This document shows, piece by piece, positions 7,791-15,287 of a stretch of 64,000 nucleotides of DNA. The DNA is taken from positions 336,001-400,000 of the forward strand of contig NC_010556.1 in the NCBI RefSeq assembly GCF_000019905.1, read 5' to 3'. The stretch comes from Exiguobacterium artemiae 255-15 (GTDB lineage Bacteria; Bacillota; Bacilli; Exiguobacteriales; Exiguobacteriaceae). The notes below the pieces were generated by a model. It had not been told where the DNA came from. It did not search any database and saw only the letters and a program-made list of their open reading frames with translations. A program made the position numbers and the translations under genes. Position 1 is the stretch's first letter, and every line of letters starts with the position of its first letter.

Positions 7791-8873
7791 GTGATGGATC
7801 CCGCAACTCGGGCATGTCCATTCACGCAAGCCAAGATGTTTCACGTCCTTGTGTTGATGGCCGCAACTCGAGCACAGTTGGCTCGAGGCGAACGTCTTCC
7901 CGACCTTCACGACGGTCTTCCCGTACCAATCTGCCTTGTACTCGATCATACGGAAGAACTCCGACCAACTGACCTCAGAGATGGACTTGCTTAACTTGCG
8001 GTTCTGCTGCATGTTCTTCACCTGCAAGGTCTCGATGCCGATGATGTCGTGGTTTTTGACGATTTCGGTCGAAACCTTGTGCAGGAAATCGGTCCGCTTG
8101 TTGACGATCTTCTCGTGGATACGGGCGACCTTCCGCTTTTGTTTTTGATAGTTATTCGCCTCGGACAGCTTCACTTTCTTGTTCAGGGCGATGAGCTGAC
8201 GACGGGACAACTTACGTTGTTCACGCACTAGTCTCTTCTCGAGCGTGCGGAAGTAGCGGTCGTTCTTGTACACCGTGCCGTCCGACAGGATGGCAAAGTT
8301 CTTGAGTCCGACGTCGACTCCGACGGATGAGCCCGTCTTCGGCATTTCGTTGATTTCCTGCTCGACGAGCAGGGAGACGAAGTATTTTCCTGAAGCATTA
8401 CGGCGTATGGTGGCGTTCAAAATGCGTCCTTCGACCTGCTTGGAGTGGGCGAAACGAACCCATTTAAGCTTAGGAAGTTTGAGTCTGCTTGCATGAATCG
8501 AGATTTCAGGAAGTTGAGACTTTCCTTGGATATTCGTCTTGTAGGATTGAACAGGTTTTCGCTTCGACTTGAATCGAGGTCGTTCGTTCTGTTTCTTGAA
8601 GAAGCGATCATACGCATCAGCCAGATGCTTGACGCTAGTTTGCACGGAAGTGCTGTCTACTTCCTTCAACCAGTCGAACGCTTCCTTTAACATCGGAATT
8701 TCTTTGGAACAAGAACCATAAGATAGTCCTTTCCCTGTCGCTTTGTAGGTTTCTTCCCACTTCGCTAAGAAGTGGTTAAAGACGAAGCGTGAACAACCAA
8801 TCGTTTTGGTAATCAGAATTTTTTGCTCTTTTGTCGGGTATATTCTGAATTTGTAAGCCTTGTATTTCAACAT
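7701..8873 (-). CDS. tnpB: RNA-guided nuclease TnpB (IS605 OrfB)
   Basis: 390 aa. The start ATG at 8873 is 7 bp behind GGAGGT; a GTG three codons upstream overlaps that site. Features in order are the N-terminal [11 protein letters not shown] motif, a RuvC-like domain with Asp in GVDVGLKNF, Glu in [10 protein letters not shown] and Asp in [11 protein letters not shown], and a four-Cys zinc finger (CSSCGHQ, CPSCG) between the last two. All expected catalytic residues are present, so the protein may be active. TnpB cleaves DNA at the donor site with an omega RNA, favouring retention of its element. It sits between remnants of a sugar operon. Confidence 0.92.
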   Translation of the reverse strand: MLKYKAYKFRIYPTKEQKILITKTIGCSRFVFNHFLAKWEETYKATGKGLSYGSCSKEIPMLKEAFDWLKEVDSTSVQTSVKHLADAYDRFFKKQNERPRFKSKRKPVQSYKTNIQGKSQLPEISIHASRLKLPKLKWVRFAHSKQVEGRILNATIRRNASGKYFVSLLVEQEINEMPKTGSSVGVDVGLKNFAILSDGTVYKNDRYFRTLEKRLVREQRKLSRRQLIALNKKVKLSEANNYQKQKRKVARIHEKIVNKRTDFLHKVSTEIVKNHDIIGIETLQVKNMQQNRKLSKSISEVSWSEFFRMIEYKADWYGKTVVKVGKTFASSQLCSSCGHQHKDVKHLGLREWTCPSCGIHHDRDVNAGLNLKQEAERILASSTVGTTGLA

Positions 8874-8989
8874 GATTTTCACCTCCTTAAAGAGAATATA
8901 CCCGAAATGAAAGCTGGTGATTCATCTCCCGCTTTCATTTGGGCTTCGCCCTTAACGCTTAGAAGTGAGAGTATCCTCACCTGATTTTA

Positions 8990-9912
8990 ATAAATACACC
9001 GGTAAGGACTACCACTTCCCGGACAGCGGACAGCTTGAACAATGGCATACGTATGCTGTCGATTATGTCCGGGTCTATGATTTGACGAACCGCGACTACC
9101 GTGAACCGGTCGACCCGGTGACACGTGACTTTACGTTCAAGGCAAAGGCACAGATGAAAAAGGGACAAACGGCGACGCTGACGCAACGTGGTGTCCAACT
9201 GCAAGAAGACCATCAGTATGTGCTTCGCTTCAAGGCGGACAGCAAGCGAAGTAAACAGATTCAAGTCAAGGCGAAAAATGCGGACGGAACAACAGCCTAC
9301 TTGCCGACGCATGACGTGCCGTTGACCAAACAAACAACGACCGTTGATATTCCATTTACGATGACACAAGCGACGGATTTAAACAGCCAACTTCAGTTCA
9401 ACTTCGGAACGGCAAAAGGCGAAGTGACGCTCGATGACGTTGAGTTGATGGATGTCACACCGATCGAAGTCGATCGGTCACCGCTCAAAAATGGTTCGTT
9501 CACGGACGGACTGAACTTCTGGAGTTCATACGTCCATTATGATGCGCAAGCGGTCGTTTCAACGGTCAATGACGCCGCGAAACTCGCCATCGCATCAGAA
9601 GGACAGGAACCATGGAGCGTTCTGCTCGAGCAAGGGAACTTGCAGCTCGTCAAAGGGCAGACGTACCAACTGACATTTAAGGCATCGTCGACAGTTGCCC
9701 GACCACTTGAAGTGACGGTCGAAAATGCAGCGTACACACGTTACTTCAGTCAAATCGTTGAACTCGGAACGGAAGCAAAAACGTATCAGTTTGACTTTAC
9801 GCTCGGTCAAGACGATACAGCCGGACTGAAATTCCTGCTTGGGAAAGCAGCCGGTTCTCCGTTTGCGGCCCATGACGTAACGATTGATGATGTAAAACTG
9901 GAAGTGAAATAA
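8990..9912 (+). pseudogene. C-terminal remnant of a GH16-like beta-glucanase with two CBM domains
   Basis: The open frame starts inside the tnpB element and has no ribosome binding site of its own. Its first family residues (QWHTYAVDYVRVYD) match the C-terminal edge of GH16 laminarinase/lichenase domains, so the catalytic part is lost. Two beta-sandwich repeats of CBM4/9 type follow, roughly 9120-9460 (ending TLDDVELMDV) and 9480-9912 (NGSFTDGLNFW to TIDDVKLEV), each closed by a (L/I)DDV motif. The intact enzyme would be a secreted endo-beta-1,3 or 1,3-1,4-glucanase feeding the lost transporter. GH16 is the best guess from a short stretch; the CBM part is firmer. Confidence 0.72.
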
Positions 9913-9934
9913 CACGAATTAAATTTCTTTATAC

Positions 9935-9993
9935 AAAACGTCCAGAATAACTTCCTCGCTTGTTGAAGGGGAAGAGAATTCTGGACGTTTTTA
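9935..9993 (+). terminator. Terminator after the glucanase remnant
   Basis: A 14-bp perfect inverted repeat (AAAACGTCCAGAAT / ATTCTGGACGTTTT) is followed by more T; it marks the original end of the sugar operon. Confidence 0.85.
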
Positions 9994-10069
9994 TTTTCAT
10001 GTAAAAAAGGAATTTAAATCCAATTCGGAGAAAGGATATACCATGCAATTTTAGAGGGGGAACACCATC

Positions 10070-10543
10070 ATGGTTCGTTCGACGAAACAGTATGTCGCGT
10101 TGTTTGTCGTGCTTTTGATCGCAATAATCAGTATCAATGCCTGGCCGGCGAGTCTTTATCCGGACGGTTCGATTGGTCTGCTTCAAATCGCAGCATCCTT
10201 TGTTTGGCTGATCTTTTTGACGGCTTCCGTTGTTCTTATTCGGGAAGAAAAGACGCTTTTGTTTGTTTTCTATTATCTAAGCTTCGGGTTTGTTGCCGGC
10301 ACCGTGGTCTATTTGATCACGTTCTTTGAGCGGTACTGGTTAGGGGACTTTTGGTTTGATATCGTATCCGCTATTCAATATCCGTTTTATTATCTGTTTG
10401 CGGTCCCGCTGTTTGGGTTCAATGCCTGGTTTGACGTCTTGTATGGACAGTTTGCGCTGTTTGCCGGGTTTGCTTATATCGTGCTGGCGATTGGCGTAAG
10501 TGTCCAATCTAAAAAAATAGAGGCGAAGCGGTTGCGGTACTGA
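10070..10543 (+). CDS. Multi-pass membrane protein, unknown function
   Basis: 157 aa starting behind AGAGGGGGAA. Four probable membrane helices are visible: residues ~8-25 (ALFVVLLIAIISINAW), ~38-57 (LLQIAASFVWLIFLTASVVL), ~64-86 (LLFVFYYLSFGFVAGTVVYLI) and ~127-146 near the C terminus, plus an aromatic-rich loop. No family motif is recognised. It is flanked by terminators on both sides, so it is a single-gene unit. Confidence 0.7.
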   Translation: MVRSTKQYVALFVVLLIAIISINAWPASLYPDGSIGLLQIAASFVWLIFLTASVVLIREEKTLLFVFYYLSFGFVAGTVVYLITFFERYWLGDFWFDIVSAIQYPFYYLFAVPLFGFNAWFDVLYGQFALFAGFAYIVLAIGVSVQSKKIEAKRLRY

Positions 10544-10557
10544 TTGCCAGATAGTTG

Positions 10558-10583
10558 AAAAGCGCGCCGCGGCGCGCTTTTTT
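10558..10583 (+). terminator. Terminator after the 157-aa membrane protein
   Basis: GC-rich stem AAAAGCGCGCC / GGCGCGCTTTT followed by T. It lies between convergent genes and may serve both directions. Confidence 0.85.
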
Positions 10584-10603
10584 CGGTTACTTCTGTAAGA
10601 TGC

Positions 10604-11875
10604 TCAGGTACGGAGCGGAATGAGCTGATGGTGTAGGACAGATTCAATCAAAGTGACCGTCTCGAAGGTTGCTGCGTAATCAACCGTTTCGTGTTCGGTA
10701 TGCTCATGCGTGTATCCGACAGACAGATTAACAGAAGGGATGCCGAAGCCGGCAAACACCTTGGCATCACTTGATCCGCCGTTCGTTGTCGTTTGCCAGT
10801 CGGTCATTCCAGCGAGACATCCGGCTTCCTCGAACAGCTGACCGAACTCTTGTATGCAGAACGGTATTTGATTTCGGCAGGCCGTGACAATATCGCGTGT
10901 TCCGCGGCGGTCGACAACGATGGCGCCATCCACATCATGGAGGAATTCAGGATCAATTCCTTCCGCGCCGCGGCATCCGATTTCTTCCTGAACGGTAAAC
11001 GCGAGTTTCAGCGTTCCGGAGAAGTTTGTATTTTGAACGCGGTCAAGGACTTCAAGGATCGCTGTGATGCCGGCCCGGTCGTCGGCTCCAAGGATGCCGC
11101 TTGAACTGCGGAGTGTCGTCCCGTCTTCAAGAATTGTACGGTCTTCTTCGATTAATTCCACGGTGTCCATATGAGCAGACAACAGTACGGTCGGACCAAC
11201 GCCGCACTGGATGGTCGCCAGTACATTTCCACGCTTGTCGGTGTAGAGGAAATCTGTGCTCGATCTTAAATGATTGCGGAGGTGCATTGCGACCAATCGT
11301 TCCCGTTTGCTGACGCCCGGGATATCGAGCCATGTCAACAAACGGTGCTTAAATTGTTCTAGTCGTAAGGTTTCGAGATAAGTCCGGTCTTCGGTCAACC
11401 GGTAAAGACGTTCAGCCAACAACAATAAAGAAGGAAATCCGCTTTTCCGGTAGTCAAGATGTAACGTCAGTTGCGTTAATCCCATCGTCATCTGATAGGG
11501 CAGGGCAAGCTGAAGAAGTTGCCACTGCTTAAGCGACGGGGCTTGTTTCAACACAACTGATGCCCGCCCCCGACCATGGCCGTCACAACAAGACAACGTT
11601 GGGATATCGAGTGCGTTCAGCCAACGGACGATTCCCCGAATGTATGGATCAAAGGATTGATACGGTAAATCATTCGTCGAGGGATCAATCATTGCTTCAC
11701 GACCGGGTAGGTTCTCGAAAGGGACCTGCTGAATCCACTCGATCAGCTGACGGTCGTTCCAGTCTACTACCGGATATTGTAAAATGGAGTCAGTCAAACA
11801 AGCGACGTGTGTTTTATTGAATTGATCGTCCCGGCTCAGACCATGTCGTGCTAACAGAATCGTTGCGTTTGTCAT
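10604..11875 (-). CDS. M20-like metallopeptidase with an N-terminal extension
   Basis: 423 aa. The start at 11875 is set by AAGGAG nine bases upstream. The C-terminal ~240 residues have the di-metal aminoacylase/peptidase pattern: SAHMDTV (His, Asp), ILGADDRAG (Asp bridging the metals), QEEIGCRGA (catalytic and ligand Glu), VVDRRG (Asp) and HTEHETVD (His). This resembles peptidase T or M42-type enzymes acting on short peptides. The first ~185 residues are extra: LLARHGLSRD, then LDIPTLSCCDGHGRG and a helical region, not recognised. It is a one-gene unit, divergent from the TPR gene with ~90 bp between. Confidence 0.8.
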   Translation of the reverse strand: MTNATILLARHGLSRDDQFNKTHVACLTDSILQYPVVDWNDRQLIEWIQQVPFENLPGREAMIDPSTNDLPYQSFDPYIRGIVRWLNALDIPTLSCCDGHGRGRASVVLKQAPSLKQWQLLQLALPYQMTMGLTQLTLHLDYRKSGFPSLLLLAERLYRLTEDRTYLETLRLEQFKHRLLTWLDIPGVSKRERLVAMHLRNHLRSSTDFLYTDKRGNVLATIQCGVGPTVLLSAHMDTVELIEEDRTILEDGTTLRSSSGILGADDRAGITAILEVLDRVQNTNFSGTLKLAFTVQEEIGCRGAEGIDPEFLHDVDGAIVVDRRGTRDIVTACRNQIPFCIQEFGQLFEEAGCLAGMTDWQTTTNGGSSDAKVFAGFGIPSVNLSVGYTHEHTEHETVDYAATFETVTLIESVLHHQLIPLRT

Positions 11876-11964
11876 ATAAAAACAGCTCCTTGTTGGATAA
11901 GTTGTTTTCAGTTTAGCAAGGGAGCTGTGACAGGCTGTCACACGTCAAAAATAGGAGGAAAAGC

Positions 11965-12909
11965 ATGGAACAATCCGAACATCTCAAAGAAAAACGGCCT
12001 GGACACAGATTTCCGAGAAGGACAGTTGAAGAGATGGAACTCCGACGTAAGATGAGACTTAACCATTTTGTCCGGCAAGCCGAGTTTTTTAAGCTGTCGG
12101 AAACACCGGATTTTGTTCAAGCAAAGAAGTGGTTGTTACAGGCACTACGTATAGAAAAGAATCATCCGATCGCCAATTATCGACTGGGATATCTTCTTTA
12201 TCGTGAGCACCAGTACGAACTGGCGGTTTATCATTTTAAGACGGCGCTTGACGGAACGGAGACCGATGTCTTGAGTGAGACACAGTTGATGTTAGCCAAT
12301 ACCTTTCTCGTTAATTGCGGAATGGCGATTACACGGGAGGCCTTGCGTGAGTTAGAGGACTTGGAATTTCGGATCGAAGGAGAGATAGACCAGGAACGCA
12401 TTGAACGCTACCGGGCTGAAATGCTTGTCCAGGAAGAAAATATGTTAGACCGTTTGTATTATCGGAAAATCACGGCAGCCCATGAAACGATTATCAATGA
12501 AGAACAGTTTTACGACATCCGTCCGGATAAAGGAGAGCTGTTACTCCGAAGTTCGGATGATGGGAAAACATTGCAGGTGTTCGGAAAACCAGCTGAATCA
12601 TTAAACCTACATATGTTCTTGACCCTCGTGTTACTGAATCAAAAATCATTTCAACCGTATCCGGTTTTACAGGATGCCTTGTCTGAATTAGGGGGACAAA
12701 GGATTTCTTACAACTATATGCGTCAGTTAATCCGGAGAATTCGTGATCAGTTTGTTACGTTGAATTTGATTGAATCGACATCTATTTCTTCTCCTGATTC
12801 TTCGCGTCCTGTCCAAGGATTCCGGATTCACCCGAACTGGTCGGTGACGATTCTTTGCCGGGCAGATGATTTCATTCATCCGATTCAAAAGGAGAGAAGC
12901 GATGTTTAG
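11965..12909 (+). CDS. TPR protein with C-terminal OmpR-like winged helix
   Basis: 314 aa, start behind TAGGAGGAAAAGC. Residues ~45-110 hold TPR-like repeats (AKKWLLQALRIEKNHPIANYRLGYLLYREHQYELAVYHF is the region). Residues ~210-300 resemble an OmpR/PhoB DNA-binding domain: a beta start (LQVFGKPAESLNL), a helix (LHMFLTLVLLN), the recognition-helix-like YNYMRQLIRRIRDQF, and a closing hairpin VQGFRIHPN. The order TPR then winged helix suggests a stand-alone regulator; the targets are unknown. It overlaps the next small gene by 8 bp. The domain call is by pattern only. Confidence 0.65.
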   Translation: MEQSEHLKEKRPGHRFPRRTVEEMELRRKMRLNHFVRQAEFFKLSETPDFVQAKKWLLQALRIEKNHPIANYRLGYLLYREHQYELAVYHFKTALDGTETDVLSETQLMLANTFLVNCGMAITREALRELEDLEFRIEGEIDQERIERYRAEMLVQEENMLDRLYYRKITAAHETIINEEQFYDIRPDKGELLLRSSDDGKTLQVFGKPAESLNLHMFLTLVLLNQKSFQPYPVLQDALSELGGQRISYNYMRQLIRRIRDQFVTLNLIESTSISSPDSSRPVQGFRIHPNWSVTILCRADDFIHPIQKERSDV

Positions 12910-13084
12910 TCCAGTCAGTGAACGTGAGGAAAAAAGCGGGGAACGAAAAGCAAAGTCCCGGAAGACGATTTGATTACGTGATTCGGGTGCTTTTGCATTA
13001 GGGTTGTGGTTGACGCTTTTGATCCTCTTGGTAACCCCGTTAATCTTGATGTTTGTCATCATGTATTTAGCAGGAACACGATAA
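12902..13084 (+). pseudogene. Small membrane protein gene interrupted by an in-frame TGA
   Basis: ATG at 12902 overlaps the end of the TPR gene and has AAAGGAGAG before it. The frame reads MFSPVSEREEKSGERKAKSRKTI, meets TGA at 12971-12973, and then continues in the same frame as LRDSGAFALGLWLTLLILL.. to TAA at 13082-13084. Without the TGA it would be a 60-residue protein with a basic head and one membrane helix. A single change from TGG (Trp) would explain the stop. It could otherwise be a 23-residue peptide. Confidence 0.6.
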
Positions 13085-13102
13085 TTCAATTGGATGTTCA
13101 AG

Positions 13103-13138
13103 AGAGGTCTGTCGCGAAGCGATGGATCTTTTTTTGTT
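13103..13138 (+). terminator. Terminator after the TPR operon
   Basis: GGTCTGTCGC / GCGATGGATC stem with several G-U pairs, loop GAA, followed by seven T. Confidence 0.6.
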
Positions 13139-13148
13139 CGACGGTTTG

Positions 13149-14087
13149 TCAAATTAAGTGCAACACTTCTTCCGTGAAGACCTCGTATGCAGTTTTCCAG
13201 TTAAGACATTTTCGTGGTCTCCCATTAATCCAGGCGAGCGCTTGAGCGATTTCAGAACGACTGACCTTTCCGAAATCTGTCCCCTTCGGGAAAAATTCAC
13301 GGAGAAGACCATTGGCGTTCTCGTTACTACCACGCTGCCAAGAAGAATACGGATCTGCAAAATACATGGGTAAGCCTAACGTGTCACGAATTCGTTCATG
13401 ACAGCTAAACTCTTTTCCACGATCTGTCGTCGCAGTTTGGAACGTTCCCAACGGGAAGGAAAGATGTAATGCTTGAATCGCAGACTCCATCGATTGAGCG
13501 GACCGATTTTCCATCGGTACAGCGAGATAAAAACGACTCTTTCGCTCGACGAACGTTGCGACACAGGCTTTTGACGTTCCTCTACCCGATACAACAGTAT
13601 CAAGCTCCCAATGTCCAAACGTTTGACGCCCTTTGACGTCGGACGGACGTTTACTGATTGGCAGTCCGACGTTGAAGCGTCCGCGCGTCTCACGTGGTTT
13701 CTGACGCTTTCCCTTTTGCCGAAGAAGTCCAGAATCGGCCTCGACGAGGCCACTATAAATCCAACGATAAATTGTCTTGAACGAGAGTCCTTCTTCTTGG
13801 AATAATCGTCCGGCAATTTGTTCAGGGGACCACGTCTCCCGTAATTTTTCGAGGATGCAGATTCCTTTTTCGAGCGTAAACTTCGTACGTGCACCGCACT
13901 TCTTCTTTCGCTCCACATAACGCTGGTCAGCATGAGAAGAATCGTAATGAGGATTTCGTTTCAATTCTCGTGAAATCGTAGAAGGTTGACGCCCCAGGCG
14001 TCCCGCAATCTTTCGGACAGAGAAACCTAGCTCGAGATACGTCTCTATTTTGACTCTTTCTGATATGGTAAGATGAATATAGCTCAT
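13149..14087 (-). CDS. IS30-family transposase
   Basis: 312 aa, full length for the family. An N-terminal HTH (LTISERVKIETYLELGFSVRKIAGRLGRQPSTISREL region) precedes the DDE catalytic core: Asp in HWELDTVVSGRG, Asp in TTDRGKEFS and Glu in SNENANGLLREFFPKGTDF. No frameshift or stop is visible, so it is probably active. It fills the element between two 14-bp inverted repeats. The stop codon overlaps the left inverted repeat region. Confidence 0.93.
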   Translation of the reverse strand: MSYIHLTISERVKIETYLELGFSVRKIAGRLGRQPSTISRELKRNPHYDSSHADQRYVERKKKCGARTKFTLEKGICILEKLRETWSPEQIAGRLFQEEGLSFKTIYRWIYSGLVEADSGLLRQKGKRQKPRETRGRFNVGLPISKRPSDVKGRQTFGHWELDTVVSGRGTSKACVATFVERKSRFYLAVPMENRSAQSMESAIQALHLSFPLGTFQTATTDRGKEFSCHERIRDTLGLPMYFADPYSSWQRGSNENANGLLREFFPKGTDFGKVSRSEIAQALAWINGRPRKCLNWKTAYEVFTEEVLHLI

Positions 14088-14181
14088 AACGAATCCTCCG
14101 TTGAATTTTGTGTGGTAACTCTATTCTACACGAGGCCGTTATGGGTTTTTTTTGTGTTTTCAGCTAGGTGTTGCACTTAAT
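13153..14181. mobile_element. IS30-family insertion sequence
   Basis: About 1,029 bp bounded by perfect 14-bp inverted repeats ATTAAGTGCAACAC (13153-13166) and GTGTTGCACTTAAT (14168-14181). An AT dinucleotide flanking the inner 13-mers could be part of a 2-bp target duplication, but exact tips cannot be fixed by eye. It landed between the TPR operon terminator and the Excalibur gene, with no gene visibly broken by it. Confidence 0.88.
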
Positions 14182-14319
14182 ATTACAATTCGTCGTTCAT
14201 AAAAACTGTCTGACAAATCATCCCTCTAAAAATCAAAAATTAAAAACAAATTCTAATGAAAATCGCTATAATCAAATTATCGCTAAAATTTGGTATTTTA
14301 AAAACAAGGAGGAATGGAC

Positions 14320-14619
14320 ATGAACAAAGCAGTGAAACTCATCATTACAGGTGTACTTAGCCTTTCTTTGATCAGCGTGACATCGGCTGAAAGCCATGCA
14401 GCAACCAAAGCGAAGGCATTCCAAAACTGTACGGAGATGCATAAGAAATACAAAGGCGGCGTTTCGAAGAAAGCTGGACTCAAAAACCGGACGGGGTACG
14501 ACAAAAAAGGTAAGGCGATCTACAAAGATACGAAATACAAAGCCTATGTCAGCTTAGCGATATACAAACTGAATACGAAAAGCGACCGTGACAAAGACGG
14601 CATCGCCTGCGAACGTTAA
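14320..14619 (+). CDS. Secreted Excalibur-domain protein
   Basis: 99 aa. The start at 14320 gives a 7-bp gap to AAGGAGG; the ATG six bases earlier is too close. A signal peptide (VKLIITGVLSLSLISVTSAESHA) is followed by a compact Excalibur domain: CTEMHKKYKGGVSK, YVSLAIYKLN and the calcium-loop-like DRDKDGIACE at the very C terminus. Two cysteines (in NCTEM and IACE) probably form a disulfide. Such proteins are extracellular; the role is unknown. It is flanked by IS30 upstream and a shared terminator downstream. Confidence 0.85.
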   Translation: MNKAVKLIITGVLSLSLISVTSAESHAATKAKAFQNCTEMHKKYKGGVSKKAGLKNRTGYDKKGKAIYKDTKYKAYVSLAIYKLNTKSDRDKDGIACER

Positions 14620-14622
14620 AAA

Positions 14623-14656
14623 AAAGACCCACTTCCAATTTGGAAAGCGGGTCTTC
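14623..14656. terminator. Bidirectional terminator
   Basis: AAGACCCACTTCCAA / TTGGAAAGCGGGTCTT stem with A and T runs on its two sides, between the convergent Excalibur and thioredoxin-like genes. Confidence 0.8.
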
Positions 14657-14662
14657 GTCTGT

Positions 14663-14986
14663 TTAGTTGAAGTTTTTTTTGAGGAAGTCCGTGACTTCTT
14701 CCGGTGTTTTTGCGTTAGCACTGTGCAAGTGACCGAGTTTCTCGTTGTTTTGGAAGACGAGTAAACTTGGAATCCCCATGACGACATTGTCAGAAGCGAT
14801 TTCCGGGAATTCATCCTTGTCGATCGTATAGATCGGCAGTTCGCTGAATTGTGATTCGACGTCCGGCATGAAGTAGTCCATCCGTTTGCAGTCCGGGCAC
14901 CAGTCAGCTTCGAACTTAATGATGACCGGTGTTTCACTTGCGATTAACTCTTTGAATGTATCTTCACTCTTAATGTAGTTACTCAT
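14663..14986 (-). CDS. Thioredoxin-like protein with CPDC active site
   Basis: 107 aa. Thioredoxin fold with active-site motif FEADWCPDCKRMD and cis-Pro segment GIPSLLVF, resembling YtpP-type thioredoxins of Bacilli rather than TrxA (WCGPC). GGGGGAACT lies before the start. It is cytosolic, with no signal peptide, and probably a thiol-disulfide reductant or bacilliredoxin-like partner. Single-gene unit. Confidence 0.85.
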   Translation of the reverse strand: MSNYIKSEDTFKELIASETPVIIKFEADWCPDCKRMDYFMPDVESQFSELPIYTIDKDEFPEIASDNVVMGIPSLLVFQNNEKLGHLHSANAKTPEEVTDFLKKNFN

Positions 14987-15287
14987 GTGTTAGTTCCCCC
15001 TGTTGTTGGTGTGTATCTTTAGTCTACTGATTCCAAGCACAAGATGCACGGATTATGATTGAAGAAGGTCCGCGTTCTGCAAAAATGTTGTAGAAGAAAA
15101 TAGCAAAAGTATGCGCAAATTGCACAAGAAGCGCCAATAAAAGATTAAATATGATTTGCCTTAAGTAAAAACTATTGGTCTTTTGTTAATTAACTAGTTT
15201 TAAGCAAAATGATTTCTATAGACCCACTTGATTTTGACCTGTTACGATGAGGTTTGCTAATCGACAGAGCGAGTGGGGGCGACAGAA
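14987..15287. other. 301-bp divergent intergenic region
   Basis: Region between the thioredoxin-like gene and the cation exporter. It holds the two MntR-like boxes listed separately and a possible -10 TATAGA near 15217. I see no small gene and no sequence resembling the Mn riboswitch. Confidence 0.6.
15155..15210 (+). promoter_or_regulatory. Two MntR-like boxes upstream of the CDF exporter
   Basis: TTTGCCTTAAGTAAAA (15155-15170) closely matches the Bacillus MntR box (TTTGCCTTAAGGAAAC). A second site, GTTTTAAGCAAAAT (15197-15210), is the same motif in reverse (ATTTTGCTTAAAAC). Bacillus MntR with manganese is known to activate CDF manganese exporters (mneP, mneS), which fits this position about 80-130 bp before the start codon. 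Confidence 0.7.

Larger units (their letters stand above)
7626..8989 (-). mobile_element. IS200/IS605-group element with tnpB only (IS1341 type)
   Basis: The element carries only tnpB, on the minus strand. Read in that direction the left end begins TAAAATCAGG and contains a GTGAG/CTCAC hairpin (8965-8980). Further hairpins are at 8941-8951 (GGGCTTCGCCC) and 8905-8940 (10-bp stem AAATGAAAGC). The right end holds a CTTCCAC../GTGGAGG hairpin (7635-7664) and stops near TTCAA. Both ends share AAATCAGG..CTAAGCG. The boundaries are inferred from these ends and from the effect of removing the element; no tnpA is present, so movement would need a transposase in trans. Confidence 0.7.

Noticed and set aside
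8965-9912. Treating the glucanase fragment as an intact gene with a GTG start
   Set aside because: The GTG lies in the left-end hairpin of the tnpB element and the protein begins at the extreme C-terminal edge of a catalytic domain.
13376-13933. Second long minus-strand frame within the IS30 transposase
   Set aside because: It is an alternative frame of the transposase region and shows no protein-like pattern, whereas the 312-aa frame has the full DDE motifs.
14987-15287. A manganese riboswitch (yybP-ykoY) before the CDF gene
   Set aside because: None of the conserved GGGGAG-type core or paired loops was visible; the region is explained by MntR-like boxes.
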